A stretch of 64,000 nucleotides of DNA, from the NCBI GenBank assembly GCA_018825665.1, contig JAHJEG010000049.1:1-64000 (forward strand). Direction: 5' to 3'. The position numbers and the translations under genes are program-made. The notes under the pieces were generated by a model. The model had not been told where the DNA came from, searched no databases, and saw only the letters and a program-made list of their open reading frames with translations. This stretch comes from a bacterium (lineage in GTDB: Bacteria; Campylobacterota; Campylobacteria; Campylobacterales; Sulfurimonadaceae). Shown in pieces: positions 52,552-61,615 of the stretch; within the stretch, counting starts at the first letter, position 1; each line of letters starts with the position of its first letter.

Positions 52552-53948
52552 ACCGGAATAAAAATCTGATGATACTCATCAAGTTTATAATAAAGTCTTT
52601 CACTGTCGGTAGTAAACAATGAGTAGATACGTCTTTGGGTCAATTTTTTTGTAAAAGGCAGAATATGGATAAAGTTGTCTTTTTTCTTTAAGGTTCTAAT
52701 TGGGTTGCTACTCTCTTTAATGACCTTGATTGACTTGGAAAAGATTGTTGAGAGATTGTTGTAATGTTCTATAACCTGTTCATTCTCTTCTTGATGTTCA
52801 TTCAGATAGTTGTACAGCTCTATATTAAAGCCCATCTGCTGTGAGATATCGAAGATTGTCGTAGATACTTTTTCCAGATCTCTGTTGTCCGACAATATCA
52901 GGGCGGCATCTTTGACTGAGGAGAAGGATCTATCGGAAATCTTAAGGACAGGGACATGGGATTCATAAAGGACACGTCTCATATGACAGTCTGCAAATGT
53001 TTCTTTTGAAACGATTACAAGTCCGATATGGTATGATTTAATATCATTGTGAAAAGATGCATCAGGCTCTTTTCGCTCATACTCAATATCAATTTTTACA
53101 TTCTCACTGCTAAACTCTTTAATATATTGAAGAACCGATATATTACCCGGATTGACAATTTTAATAATCAGGTCATGCTTAAACTTTTTATGTGCAAATA
53201 CAGCACGCTCTACCAACTGTTCTATCGTATTGTTATTTGCAAGATTCATATCTATATAAAGATACAGGTTTGATCCAAAAGGCTCGGGGAATTGTCCAAG
53301 TTCTCTCTTGATGGCACGGTACACAGACCTTAAAACTGCAGGATCACCGACTAATATGAGTAGGTCATTTGGCTGAATCATTCGGCGCCGTGATGGCATC
53401 AGGAGTTTTCTGTTCCTGTACAAAGCCACAATTCGCCAATTTTTCTGTTCTATTACGCCTATGTGTCTGTATACGAAAGAACTTCCAAAAGGAACCAAAA
53501 CCTCCATGATCTCACCCTCGCCTATACCCACATTCTGTGCTATTACAGGAACATTTGGAAGGTAGTCGATAAGCCTTGAGGCCAAGATTTCATTTGAATT
53601 GACCAAGACGACATTGGAATCTTCATTTTTTAAATTCCATTTATTCAAAACGATGACACGAAGCTGTTTTTTTATAGTTCTAATATTTTTTATCGTATTT
53701 TCTACGTCAATAACATTGTCCATAGCAATAAAGACCTGTACGAACTCCATCTTAAGCAGGTTTGACAACTTGTATAAACTTGTAGGATCAAACTGATAGA
53801 ATTTAAAACGGGCAGGATTCGCATCTTCGTATACGTTCTCTTTTAATTGGACTATATAATAAATATTTTCACTTGTATATGTAGAAATAACTCTTTTAAT
53901 AAAATGCTCGCCCGTAGTACCGTCACTAATAATTAAAATTTTTTTCAT
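52542..53948 (-). CDS. COG3400-family TrkA-C/RCK-like protein
   Basis: From the ATG starting MKKILIISDGTTGEHF (the track adds nine residues) the protein has 468 residues. An N-terminal Rossmann-type domain resembles an RCK/TrkA-N subunit (about 1-130). A TrkA-C-like domain follows (about 145-215; FVYRHIGVIEQKNWRIVALYR, IQPNDLLILVGDP), then a unique helical C-terminal part. No membrane helix is present, so it should act on a separate ion transporter. COG3400 proteins are typical of Campylobacterota. Lies upstream of aroB on the same strand. Confidence 0.83.
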   Translation of the reverse strand: MKKILIISDGTTGEHFIKRVISTYTSENIYYIVQLKENVYEDANPARFKFYQFDPTSLYKLSNLLKMEFVQVFIAMDNVIDVENTIKNIRTIKKQLRVIVLNKWNLKNEDSNVVLVNSNEILASRLIDYLPNVPVIAQNVGIGEGEIMEVLVPFGSSFVYRHIGVIEQKNWRIVALYRNRKLLMPSRRRMIQPNDLLILVGDPAVLRSVYRAIKRELGQFPEPFGSNLYLYIDMNLANNNTIEQLVERAVFAHKKFKHDLIIKIVNPGNISVLQYIKEFSSENVKIDIEYERKEPDASFHNDIKSYHIGLVIVSKETFADCHMRRVLYESHVPVLKISDRSFSSVKDAALILSDNRDLEKVSTTIFDISQQMGFNIELYNYLNEHQEENEQVIEHYNNLSTIFSKSIKVIKESSNPIRTLKKKDNFIHILPFTKKLTQRRIYSLFTTDSERLYYKLDEYHQIFIPVQL

Positions 53949-54011
53949 ATCTGTCTCTAATATATTTTTTGCCATTATATCATTTTTAAAAAGCTATTAA
54001 CTTATATTAAC

Positions 54012-54017
54012 TATAAT
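54012..54017 (+). promoter_or_regulatory. -10 element of the rhodanese gene
   Basis: TATAAT in ACTATAATTG, 29 bases before the ATG; divergent from the COG3400 gene. Confidence 0.45.
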
Positions 54018-54045
54018 TGAAAGTTAATTAACCAAAGGACAAAAT

Positions 54046-54555
54046 ATGAAATTACTTTTCACAATAATGATGCTGTTTTCTTTATCGTATGCAGATTCTT
54101 ACGAGGCTGACCTAACGGCTGAAGAAGCTTATGAGATGCAAAAAGAGGGAAAAGCGATTATAGTAGACGTGAGAACTACATTGGAGTTTTTATACACAGG
54201 CCACGGCGAAGGTTTTATTAATATACCTTCACATTTTTGGACATACGATCCAAAATCTATAGAAACCCGCGTAAAAAGCGCTGAGTACGAAATTCAAAAC
54301 TCAAAAGTAAAGGATCATCCATCCTCTATGAAACTCTACAACGCAAAAGAAGTAATAAACAAAAACTTTGTCAGCGAAGTGATGAAGGCTATGAAAATCA
54401 GAGGAGCCGACAGTGTCATTCTTGTTTGCCGCAGCGGACCGCGCTCAAAATTCGCAGCAAACATGCTCTCAAAAGAAGGGATAACAGCCTATAATCTTGA
54501 AGACGGGTTTATCTTCGGCTGGAAAGAAGAAAAAATGCCCTGGGGCGGAGAATAG
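54046..54555 (+). CDS. periplasmic rhodanese-like sulfurtransferase
   Basis: A 169-residue protein with a signal peptide (MKLLFTIMMLFSLSYADS) and one rhodanese domain: IIVDVRTTLEFLYTGHGEGFINIP and the active-site Cys loop VILVCRSGPRSKFAANML. Such proteins transfer sulfane sulfur, a useful role in a sulfur-oxidising or sulfur-reducing lineage. Excellent AAAGGAC ribosome site. Monocistronic. Confidence 0.9.
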   Translation: MKLLFTIMMLFSLSYADSYEADLTAEEAYEMQKEGKAIIVDVRTTLEFLYTGHGEGFINIPSHFWTYDPKSIETRVKSAEYEIQNSKVKDHPSSMKLYNAKEVINKNFVSEVMKAMKIRGADSVILVCRSGPRSKFAANMLSKEGITAYNLEDGFIFGWKEEKMPWGGE

Positions 54556-54563
54556 TCCTAAAA

Positions 54564-54758
54564 CTATTCATCATCCAAAAGACTCTCTAAAAAGCCCTTC
54601 TTCTCTTTTGGCTTTTTATAGGGGGTCGTTCTTTCATCTACAAAGTCGGGATCCCCTCGTTCAAACTCGTTCTGAGAGACCCTCTTGATATGTTTTTTTG
54701 GACTGTCATCTACGTAACCGCTGTCCTTCTTCGCCATAGCATTGTGGGATAGACACAT
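54564..54758 (-). CDS. 64-residue polar protein of unknown function
   Basis: A basic/acidic small protein (MCLSHNAMAKKDSGYVDDS) without hydrophobic segments, ending KKGFLESLLDDE. AAGGAG lies at ideal spacing before the first ATG, which supports real translation. It lies alone between the rhodanese gene and the coiled-coil gene, in the latter's direction. I do not recognise it. Confidence 0.55.
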   Translation of the reverse strand: MCLSHNAMAKKDSGYVDDSPKKHIKRVSQNEFERGDPDFVDERTTPYKKPKEKKGFLESLLDDE

Positions 54759-54827
54759 AAGAACTCCTTACGTTTATTATCCCTATATGATACATCCATA
54801 AAACTTATTGTAAAATAAATCCAGTTT

Positions 54828-55670
54828 TTAATCCAAAATCTTTTTATTTATATTTGATTCTTTTATCCACATCTCTTTTTCAGACCTTTGCCATTTCTTA
54901 TCCACAAAATATCCGGTTATCTTCATCCATCCGGAGGCTTTTTGATTGGAGGTAAAGGATCTTTTTTCTTCCCATTCCTCTATCGCATTGCCGTTGATCG
55001 CATCATATATATTACTCTGCGTATTTAAATAGAAGGTTGCTGCTTCAAAGCTTTCAAGCACGATCTCCACAGATGCATTCTCGTCCGAATACTCTTCTTT
55101 CATCATTAGCTTAGGAAAAACATTTTTTTCCTCACACTCTGCATCTTTTTTAAGAGCCTGCGCATTGATTTTATTTTTCAAATATTCTATCTCTTTATCT
55201 TTGGCTTTTATTTTTTCAATATTATTATTTATCAAAGTTAAAATATCATTTTCTTTTGCTTTTAAAAGATTATTCTTTGTTTTTAGTTCTTTTTCAAGTT
55301 TATTGAGTTTATTGCCTAAATTAGTTTCATCTTCATTTGAAACACTGTAATTATCAATTTCAGACTTCAATATTATATTTTTTTCCTTTTCGTCTTTAAG
55401 GATTCTTCTGTTCTCATTGATCATATCTTCTTGCTTTTGAATTCTTAAAAGCAGTTCTTCATTTTTTTGTGCGCATTCAGACAAATGCTTATTTTCATCT
55501 GTTGACGCTTCTGAAGTTTTGGCATGTGGAAACTTCGCTTTTAATTGTAACTGACACTCTTCATAGTCATTTCTCAACTCTTTTATATCTTTGACAATAG
55601 ACTCTATTCTTTGTATCTCATCTGCATGTAACAATGACATAAACAGTAAAGCGACAAGTAGTAACTTCAT
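54828..55670 (-). CDS. secreted coiled-coil protein, last gene of the mot-fliP run
   Basis: A 280-residue protein with a signal peptide (MKLLLVALLFMSLLHADE), a long coiled coil (about 20-170; ENRRILKDEKEKNIILKSEI) and a compact C-terminal domain with several aromatics (SGWMKITGYFVDKKWQRS) that looks SH3-like. Its ATG overlaps the trmA stop (ATGA). A flagellar or envelope-structure role would fit the operon, but this is inferred. Confidence 0.7.
   Translation of the reverse strand: MKLLLVALLFMSLLHADEIQRIESIVKDIKELRNDYEECQLQLKAKFPHAKTSEASTDENKHLSECAQKNEELLLRIQKQEDMINENRRILKDEKEKNIILKSEIDNYSVSNEDETNLGNKLNKLEKELKTKNNLLKAKENDILTLINNNIEKIKAKDKEIEYLKNKINAQALKKDAECEEKNVFPKLMMKEEYSDENASVEIVLESFEAATFYLNTQSNIYDAINGNAIEEWEEKRSFTSNQKASGWMKITGYFVDKKWQRSEKEMWIKESNINKKILD
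55521..55530 (+). repeat. GGCATGTGGA repeat word, copy 15
   Basis: Exact 10-mer in the secreted coiled-coil gene (KFPHAKT on the coding strand), flanked as TTGGCATGTGGAAA. Confidence 0.8.
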
Positions 55671-56782
55671 AACAGACCTTTTTTTACAAGTTTAACACCC
55701 ATCTCGACGTGATGCGTGTAAGGAAACTGATCAAAAACAGCCATATCCAGGACATCATGGCTTTTTGTCAGCATCTCCAAATCACGCACCAGGGTCTCTG
55801 GATTGCACGAGATATACAGTATATGCTCATATCTTGAAGCAAAGGCGCAGGAAGCTTCGTCCATTCCGCTTCTAGGCGGATCTACAAAAATTGTATTGAT
55901 ATTATATGCGTTTATATCCGTATCTTTCATTCTGCGAAACTCTCTGAACCCGTCTAAGGCCTGAACAAATTCCTCTACGCTCATACGGACGAATTCAATG
56001 TTTCCTACTTTGTTTAAAAGCATATTGGTTTTTGCCGCATTTATTGAAGATTTGGAAATCTCAGTTGCGAGCACCTTATCAAACCTGCTCGCAAAGGGGA
56101 TAGTGAAATTTCCTGCACCGCAATAGAGCTCCAGTAAATCTCCGCCTATATCCGAAAGATTTTTCAAAGACCATGATATCATCTGCTCATTTACCCTTGG
56201 ATTCGGCTGTGTAAAGCTGTTTTCAATATGCTTGAACTTATATACCTGGGAGTCTATATTCAAAGTCTCTGTTACATAATCCTGCCCGACCACGATTTTT
56301 TGCTTGCGACTTCTCCCGATGATATATATCCCCAGATTCGCTGCTATTTTCTTAGCAAGTTCGTGCCAGGACTCATCGAGTCTTCTGTGATATAAAAGTG
56401 AAACAACCGTTTCGCCGCCGCTCGTGCTTAAAAAGTCCGCTCCAAAAAGCTTAAACTCAATATTCTCTTTTTTTATCTCTTGTAAAAGTTTGGGCATAAG
56501 GGCTGATATATGTTCATTCACCTGCGGGCATTCATCGATAAGGACGACACCCTTATGATGCAGAGAATTCATGCCATAATGGATATCACCGTCCAAATGC
56601 CATATTTTAAATTCACTTCGGGAACGATAATGCGAATCCGGTGATCTAAAAACAGATATCTCACCAGTATAAAAGGGTGAGAATCTTTTTTTATTTATTT
56701 CTAGTTTTTGCAGCAGTTGCGCTTCATAGCCCAGGTCATAAAGTTTACAGGCTCCACATTCTCCAAAGTATTTACAGTCCAA
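55667..56782 (-). CDS. trmA: tRNA (uracil-54-C5)-methyltransferase
   Basis: TrmA methylates U54 to ribothymidine in the T loop with SAM. I start it at the second TTG (MDCKYFGECGACKL), because AGGA then sits at proper spacing; the track's first TTG is one base from it. The protein has 371 residues, with an N-terminal Cys-rich stretch, the SAM domain around DLLELYCGAGNFTIP, IFVDPPRSGMD and the catalytic Cys in YISCNPETLVRDL. It follows fliP in the motA run. Confidence 0.93.
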   Translation of the reverse strand: MDCKYFGECGACKLYDLGYEAQLLQKLEINKKRFSPFYTGEISVFRSPDSHYRSRSEFKIWHLDGDIHYGMNSLHHKGVVLIDECPQVNEHISALMPKLLQEIKKENIEFKLFGADFLSTSGGETVVSLLYHRRLDESWHELAKKIAANLGIYIIGRSRKQKIVVGQDYVTETLNIDSQVYKFKHIENSFTQPNPRVNEQMISWSLKNLSDIGGDLLELYCGAGNFTIPFASRFDKVLATEISKSSINAAKTNMLLNKVGNIEFVRMSVEEFVQALDGFREFRRMKDTDINAYNINTIFVDPPRSGMDEASCAFASRYEHILYISCNPETLVRDLEMLTKSHDVLDMAVFDQFPYTHHVEMGVKLVKKGLL

Positions 56783-56805
56783 TTTCAATTCCTAACAATA
56801 TATAT

Positions 56806-57540
56806 TTATTTTATGGAAGCTATCAAGTTTCCTATAAGAAGGTTCCATCCATCGATAAGCACAAAGATAAGTATCTTAAACGGCAAAGAGATCATAACAG
56901 GAGGAAGCATCATCATCCCCATAGACATCAGGATAGATGCGACAACCATATCAATGACCAAAAACGGCAAAAAGAGTAAAAAGCCTATCTCAAAAGCAGT
57001 CTTTAATTCGCTGATGACAAATGCTGGGATTACTACAGAGAGTGGTACATCAGCGACAGTTTGCGGATTTTGCATCTTTCTGATTCTGAAAAACAAGGCT
57101 AAATCTTTCTCCCTTGTATTTCTGATCATGAAATTTTTAAACGGCAGTGCAGTTTTGTCAAATGCTTCTTCATATCCTATTTTTTCTTCTATATATGGCT
57201 TAATCCCGTCTTCATAAGCCTTGGTTCCAACCGGTTCCATTACAAAAAAAGTCAGTATCATCGCCAGCATTACCAAAAGCTGGGTAGGTGGAACCTGCTG
57301 TGTACCAAGCGCTTGTCTCAAAAAACCAAACACTATGACAAAACGCGTGAAAGTTGTCATCACAAGCACCATGCTTGGTGCTAAAAAAAGAAGGGTTAGG
57401 ACTACGAGAACATTTAATGAGCTTACAAGCTGACCCGGTGTATCAGGAGCGGAAAGAGCAAAATTCATCGTCGGGATAGAAACGGCTTCTGCTCCAAGCA
57501 TCGAAGCAAAAGCGAGCAATACAATAACTGTTTTTGTCAT
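56806..57540 (-). CDS. fliP: flagellar export apparatus protein FliP
   Basis: A 244-residue core component of the flagellar type III export gate. It has a cleavable signal (MTKTVIVLLAFASMLGAEAV), VVLTLLFLAPSMVLVMTTFTRFVIVFGFLRQALGTQQVPP, VVIPAFVISELKTAFEIGFLLFLPFLVIDMVVASILMSMGMMMLPPVMISLPFKI-type segments split over four membrane helices. The start overlaps the motB stop by one base (TAATG). Confidence 0.96.
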   Translation of the reverse strand: MTKTVIVLLAFASMLGAEAVSIPTMNFALSAPDTPGQLVSSLNVLVVLTLLFLAPSMVLVMTTFTRFVIVFGFLRQALGTQQVPPTQLLVMLAMILTFFVMEPVGTKAYEDGIKPYIEEKIGYEEAFDKTALPFKNFMIRNTREKDLALFFRIRKMQNPQTVADVPLSVVIPAFVISELKTAFEIGFLLFLPFLVIDMVVASILMSMGMMMLPPVMISLPFKILIFVLIDGWNLLIGNLIASIK

Positions 57541-58316
57541 TACTTCGCCGGTGCCTTGTCTAAAATAGAGCGTTTCATTTTAGCTTCATCGGCAGATTTT
57601 TTACCGAAGAAATGTAGTTCCACCCTGCGATTTTTTTCCCGTCCGCTTTTTGTAGCATTGGTTGCCAGCGGTGAATATTCGGCATATCCTGCAGCACTTA
57701 TTCTAGCAGGGTCCACTCCATCAAGCAAAAGCTCCTGCAAAACAGAAATAGCTCTTGCTGAAGAAAGTTCCCAGTTGTCTTTAAACGGGCTGGTCTTTCC
57801 AGGGCCTTGGTTATCGGTATGCCCCTTTACGGTTACTTCCATATTATTGGGCAACTCCTCAATTATCAAAGCAACTCTTTTAAGAAAAAGAAGTGCATCA
57901 TCATTTTCTATAACCGCACTGCCGGATTTAAACAAAAGTGAAGCCGGAAGCTCTATAACAAAGCCTTCCTGTGCTTCTTCTAGCGAAATTGTAGGCCCGT
58001 GCCCTTTTTCCATCATCTCATTTGCATCGATTGCTGCCTGAGTGATTCTATTGACCATCTCAGATGTCTCATCCTGGGATTCTATAGGCGTTGATTCCTG
58101 AATACGTCTTTTTGAAATTTCAGTTTTTGTACCGCCCTCCAGCACGCTCATCGCACCGGAAAGTGATCCTATGGCTTCAGAGATTTTTTTTGCATCCATA
58201 CTCGACATGGAAAGAAGTAAAACGAAAAAGCACAGAAGAAGAGACATCAAGTCTCCAAAGGCCGCCAGCCAGGCAGGAAGACACTCTTCACATTCAGGAC
58301 ATTTTTTTTTACCCAT
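57540..58316 (-). CDS. motB: flagellar stator protein MotB
   Basis: A 258-residue stator subunit that anchors MotA to peptidoglycan and carries the proton (or sodium) path. One N-terminal helix holds the ion-binding Asp (WLAAFGDLMSLLLCFFVLLLS), followed by a plug (SSMDAKKISEAIGSL) and an OmpA-like peptidoglycan domain (VTVKGHTDNQGPG, ISAAGYAEYSP, KNRRVELHF). The opening MGKKKCPECEECLPAW has three Cys, as in several stators of this phylum. It follows motA by 12 bases. Confidence 0.95.
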   Translation of the reverse strand: MGKKKCPECEECLPAWLAAFGDLMSLLLCFFVLLLSMSSMDAKKISEAIGSLSGAMSVLEGGTKTEISKRRIQESTPIESQDETSEMVNRITQAAIDANEMMEKGHGPTISLEEAQEGFVIELPASLLFKSGSAVIENDDALLFLKRVALIIEELPNNMEVTVKGHTDNQGPGKTSPFKDNWELSSARAISVLQELLLDGVDPARISAAGYAEYSPLATNATKSGREKNRRVELHFFGKKSADEAKMKRSILDKAPAK

Positions 58317-58328
58317 TACTTGGTTCCA

Positions 58329-59093
58329 TTAGTCAAACTGGCTTACACGATCATTTGGAGCTAAATAACTCAGAAGTTTAGCTTCGAGAACCCTCGGTGC
58401 ATCACCGGACTGAATCGACATGATTCCTGAGAGGATCATCTCTTTTACAAGTGTCTCCTCATCATTTCTAATAGACAAGATATTGTATATAGGTGTTCCA
58501 AAGATATTACCGATCATCGCACCGTACATCGTTGTAAGCAAGGCAACCGCCATAGACGGACCAATCGCAGAAGGGTCTGCCATATTAAGGAGCATCGCAA
58601 CAAGCCCGATAAGCGTACCGACCATACCCATAGCCCCTGCAAGCCCTGCCCACTGGTTAAATATGGAACCGTGTATCTTGTGTCTGGTGCTCGTCTGCTC
58701 CATCTCAATCTCTAAAAGCTCACGAATGGTATCGGGTTCGCTTCCGTCAATTGCCATGGACAAGCCTTTTTTCAAAAAGGCGTTAGGCTCCGCGTTGACT
58801 TCACCTTCCAAAGCCAGTATTCCATCTTTTCTCGCCTTTGTCGCGAATTCCACAAGTTTTTTTATCAGCTCAGCCACATCCTCTTCAGGAGGCTTAATCG
58901 CTATCATAAAGACTTTTGTAAATGCTTTCATCTGAGACGGTTTGAACGATATCATCAAAGCACCGATACTACCGCCCACAACAATTAAAACAGACGGAAT
59001 ATCTATATACGCACCAACACCAACACCCATCGTCATAGCGCCCAGAAGAAGCGCCATAATCAAAACTATACCAATGACCGTACCTAAATCCAT
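58329..59093 (-). CDS. motA: flagellar stator protein MotA
   Basis: A 254-residue membrane protein with four helices (IGIVLIMALLLGAMTMGVG, VLIVVGGSIGALMISF, WAGLAGAMGMVGTLIGLVAML, AVALLTTMYGAMIGNIF) and a cytoplasmic loop that contacts FliG. It conducts ions with MotB to turn the flagellar motor. First gene of the motA-motB-fliP-trmA-coiled coil run. Ribosome site AAGG. Confidence 0.95.
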   Translation of the reverse strand: MDLGTVIGIVLIMALLLGAMTMGVGVGAYIDIPSVLIVVGGSIGALMISFKPSQMKAFTKVFMIAIKPPEEDVAELIKKLVEFATKARKDGILALEGEVNAEPNAFLKKGLSMAIDGSEPDTIRELLEIEMEQTSTRHKIHGSIFNQWAGLAGAMGMVGTLIGLVAMLLNMADPSAIGPSMAVALLTTMYGAMIGNIFGTPIYNILSIRNDEETLVKEMILSGIMSIQSGDAPRVLEAKLLSYLAPNDRVSQFD

Positions 59094-59123
59094 CCAAAAA
59101 CCTTACAAATTTATAATTGGCTT

Positions 59124-59132
59124 ATAATACCA
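59124..59132 (-). promoter_or_regulatory. extended -10 promoter of the motA run
   Basis: The minus strand reads TGGTATTAT, a TGN-TATTAT extended -10, about 30 bases before the motA ATG. No flagellar sigma-28 or sigma-54 box was seen here. Confidence 0.5.
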
Positions 59133-59226
59133 CAAAAAATATTAGCTCTAACACTAAAAAAGATTTTTTTCTCTATTTTACTTCATTAATGGGTTCTAAA
59201 AGTGTACAATACAGGTATTAAAATAT

Positions 59227-60636
59227 ATGGATTGCCCCGCTATGCTTGAACTCCTACACAAAACACCAAAAAAAAGTGCCTATGCGATTATTGTATTCTT
59301 AGCCGTCTTTAGCACCATTTACAACTCGTATCTGCCTCTTCACGGGGATGAAGCGTATTACTGGATGTGGAGTCACCATCTTCAGACCGGCTACTACGAC
59401 CATCCGCCGATGATTGCTTATATGCTATACCTTACAAATTTTATTTCCCAGTCAGAATGGGGCGTAAGACTCACGAATGTGATAAGTATGAGTATAGCTG
59501 CCCTCTATATTTTCAAGCTTGCATCCGAGATGTTTGATGAAGAGATTGCACTTAATTCCATTATAATTTTTACAAGTGTTATCCTTGTTCATGCGGGCTA
59601 TATCATAACCACTCCGGATTCCCCTTTAATATTGTTTTTTACCCTTGCCTTGTATTACTCTTATAAAGCTCTCTTTCACGGAAGAAGAAAAGACTACCTT
59701 CTAACGGGTATTATGCTTGGCTTGATGATGCTCAGCAAGTACACTGCCATACTTTTTGTACCCATTATCCTCCTGTTTATCCTGGTTAAAAGAAGAGATA
59801 TACTTTTAAATCCCAATTTTTATCTGGCATCCTTACTTACGATACTTATCATTTCACCTATGTTGTTCTGGAACTATCAGCATGACTGGATAAGCTTTAC
59901 TTTTCAGTTGGAGCACGGCTCTACAAAGAGCTTTGAGATCTATCCCGGCATGATGCTGGAATTCTTTGCCGGCCAGTTTGGGATATTTTCACCCGTATTT
60001 ACGGCAGTTTTGTTTTATTATTTAGTCAAAGAGAAATTATTTGTCAGGGATGACAAACTGTTTTTTCTCTCTCTTAGTGTTGCCGTAATTTTGTTGTTCT
60101 TTTTATACAAGGGTTTATATACAAGGATGGCTTTAAACTACACCGCTCCGGCATATGTGGGAGGGGCGATACTCAGCGCATATATTTTTACACACTACAG
60201 ACTTGTGAAAACTTTTAAAATCGCCTTGATGATTGCAATAACTTTTACTCTTATGGGCAGAATAGGTTTTATGTTCTATCTGGAAGTCGTTCAAGACAGG
60301 ATGTATGGGAATAAAGAAGCCGTAAAACTGCTTCAGAAATATGTCAAAGAAGAGGACAGACTCTATGGTGACCATCTGACAATGGCCGCATACCTGAAAT
60401 ACTATCTCAAAGGTCATCCTGACACAGATGTCGTGCCCCAAAGCAGGTTTTCCCAATATGACATGTGGAGAAAAGACGATTATCTGCAAGACGGACTTGT
60501 CCTCACAAGAGATCCTGAGCATATCAGACTCTCTGAGCTTTATAAAGAGGTAAAACTTCTGGAGACTTTGACTGTAAAAAAAGGGCTCCATGGAGAAAAA
60601 ACCCTTTATATCTACAGAGTTGGCGATGTCAAATAG
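59227..60636 (+). CDS. GT-C (PMT/ArnT-type) membrane glycosyltransferase
   Basis: A 469-residue protein with about ten membrane helices. The first periplasmic loop has the acidic catalytic stretch HGDEAYYWMWSHHLQTGYYDHPP, typical of GT39/GT83 enzymes that use polyprenyl-phosphate sugars. A second ATG 15 bases downstream is an alternative start; neither has a clear ribosome site. It heads a glycan cluster with a flippase-like protein, a GT9 enzyme and a related GT-C gene at the window end. Acceptor (lipid A, protein or glycan) unknown. Confidence 0.87.
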   Translation: MDCPAMLELLHKTPKKSAYAIIVFLAVFSTIYNSYLPLHGDEAYYWMWSHHLQTGYYDHPPMIAYMLYLTNFISQSEWGVRLTNVISMSIAALYIFKLASEMFDEEIALNSIIIFTSVILVHAGYIITTPDSPLILFFTLALYYSYKALFHGRRKDYLLTGIMLGLMMLSKYTAILFVPIILLFILVKRRDILLNPNFYLASLLTILIISPMLFWNYQHDWISFTFQLEHGSTKSFEIYPGMMLEFFAGQFGIFSPVFTAVLFYYLVKEKLFVRDDKLFFLSLSVAVILLFFLYKGLYTRMALNYTAPAYVGGAILSAYIFTHYRLVKTFKIALMIAITFTLMGRIGFMFYLEVVQDRMYGNKEAVKLLQKYVKEEDRLYGDHLTMAAYLKYYLKGHPDTDVVPQSRFSQYDMWRKDDYLQDGLVLTRDPEHIRLSELYKEVKLLETLTVKKGLHGEKTLYIYRVGDVK

Positions 60637-60688
60637 AAAATTAATCATTATTTTGATAAAATCACGTCAATTTCAAATACGGTAGAAT

Positions 60689-61594
60689 ATGAAAAACTTT
60701 TTAAAACTTTTAATCACTATTGTTATGTTTTATTTTCTGTTTCAATATATTGATTTTGAAAATCTGATTAACATACTTGCCAAATCTCACGGCGGGACAA
60801 TACTTATTGCTCTTCTTTTTCAACTCGGAAGCACATTTATAGCTGCATACAGATGGCGTCTCATCATGCAGCTTTTAGTCTTTAAAGAGAGCGTTTCCTA
60901 CTATGTCCAAAGTTACTTCAAAGGAACTTTTTTTAACCAGGTCCTTCCAAGCAGTATAGGCGGAGATGCAGTCAGAATCATAGACCTGACAAGAAAAGGG
61001 TATGATAAAAAAGACACGTTTTACGGTGTTTTTGTAGACAGGATTGTCGGATTGGTCGGTTTACTTGTCTTAAACCTTATTGCCACGATAATTTTTTACG
61101 GTACCTTTGACAAAGATTTTTCATTTTTGATCATACTCTTGACGGTTGGAGGGATAAGCGGATTTATCCTCCTGTTTCATTTGGAAAAAATCACTTTTTT
61201 GGCCAACTATAAATTTTTAAACCTTTTTCACAGGCTCGCAAGAAGACTCAACAATCTTTATAAAGACAAAACTTTACTCTACAAGCATATAGCGATATCC
61301 GTAGGTGTGCATATGCTCTCCATACTGACTATATATGCACTTGCTCTAAGCATAGATTTTCATATGAGTTTTCAGACCTTTTTAATAGCGGTACCTCCGG
61401 TATTCCTTCTTACTATAATCCCTATTTCACTTGCAGGATGGGGCATTCGAGAGGGTGCTATGGTTGGTATATTTATGCTTGTAGGCGCAAGTAATGAAAA
61501 AGTTTTGGCAATGAGTATCCTTTATGGTTTACTCCTGATAATCAGTTCACTTCCCGGCTCTTACTTCTGGGTAAAAAGTAAAAAAGCAACTTAA
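60689..61594 (+). CDS. lysylphosphatidylglycerol synthase-like (UPF0104) membrane protein
   Basis: A 301-residue protein with about eight helices and the family stretch GTFFNQVLPSSIGGDAVRIIDLTRKG, followed by FVDRIVGLVGLLVLNLIAT and the end IIPISLAGWGIREGAMVGIF. It matches the flippase-like membrane domain of MprF/AglD/YbhN without the aminoacyltransferase part. Neighbouring glycosyltransferases suggest transport or protection of lipid-linked glycans; this is inferred. Confidence 0.85.
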   Translation: MKNFLKLLITIVMFYFLFQYIDFENLINILAKSHGGTILIALLFQLGSTFIAAYRWRLIMQLLVFKESVSYYVQSYFKGTFFNQVLPSSIGGDAVRIIDLTRKGYDKKDTFYGVFVDRIVGLVGLLVLNLIATIIFYGTFDKDFSFLIILLTVGGISGFILLFHLEKITFLANYKFLNLFHRLARRLNNLYKDKTLLYKHIAISVGVHMLSILTIYALALSIDFHMSFQTFLIAVPPVFLLTIIPISLAGWGIREGAMVGIFMLVGASNEKVLAMSILYGLLLIISSLPGSYFWVKSKKAT

Positions 61595-61615
61595 AATTTC
61601 AAAGGATTTAATCAA

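Noticed and set aside
52542-53975. COG3400 protein as a complete Trk potassium channel
   Set aside because: No membrane helices; only RCK/TrkA-like domains are present.
56708-57217. 169-residue plus-strand ORF
   Set aside because: Antisense to fliP and the trmA start.
58420-58935. 171-residue plus-strand ORF
   Set aside because: Antisense to motA; hydrophobic and Ser-rich composition is explained by the complement of motA helices.
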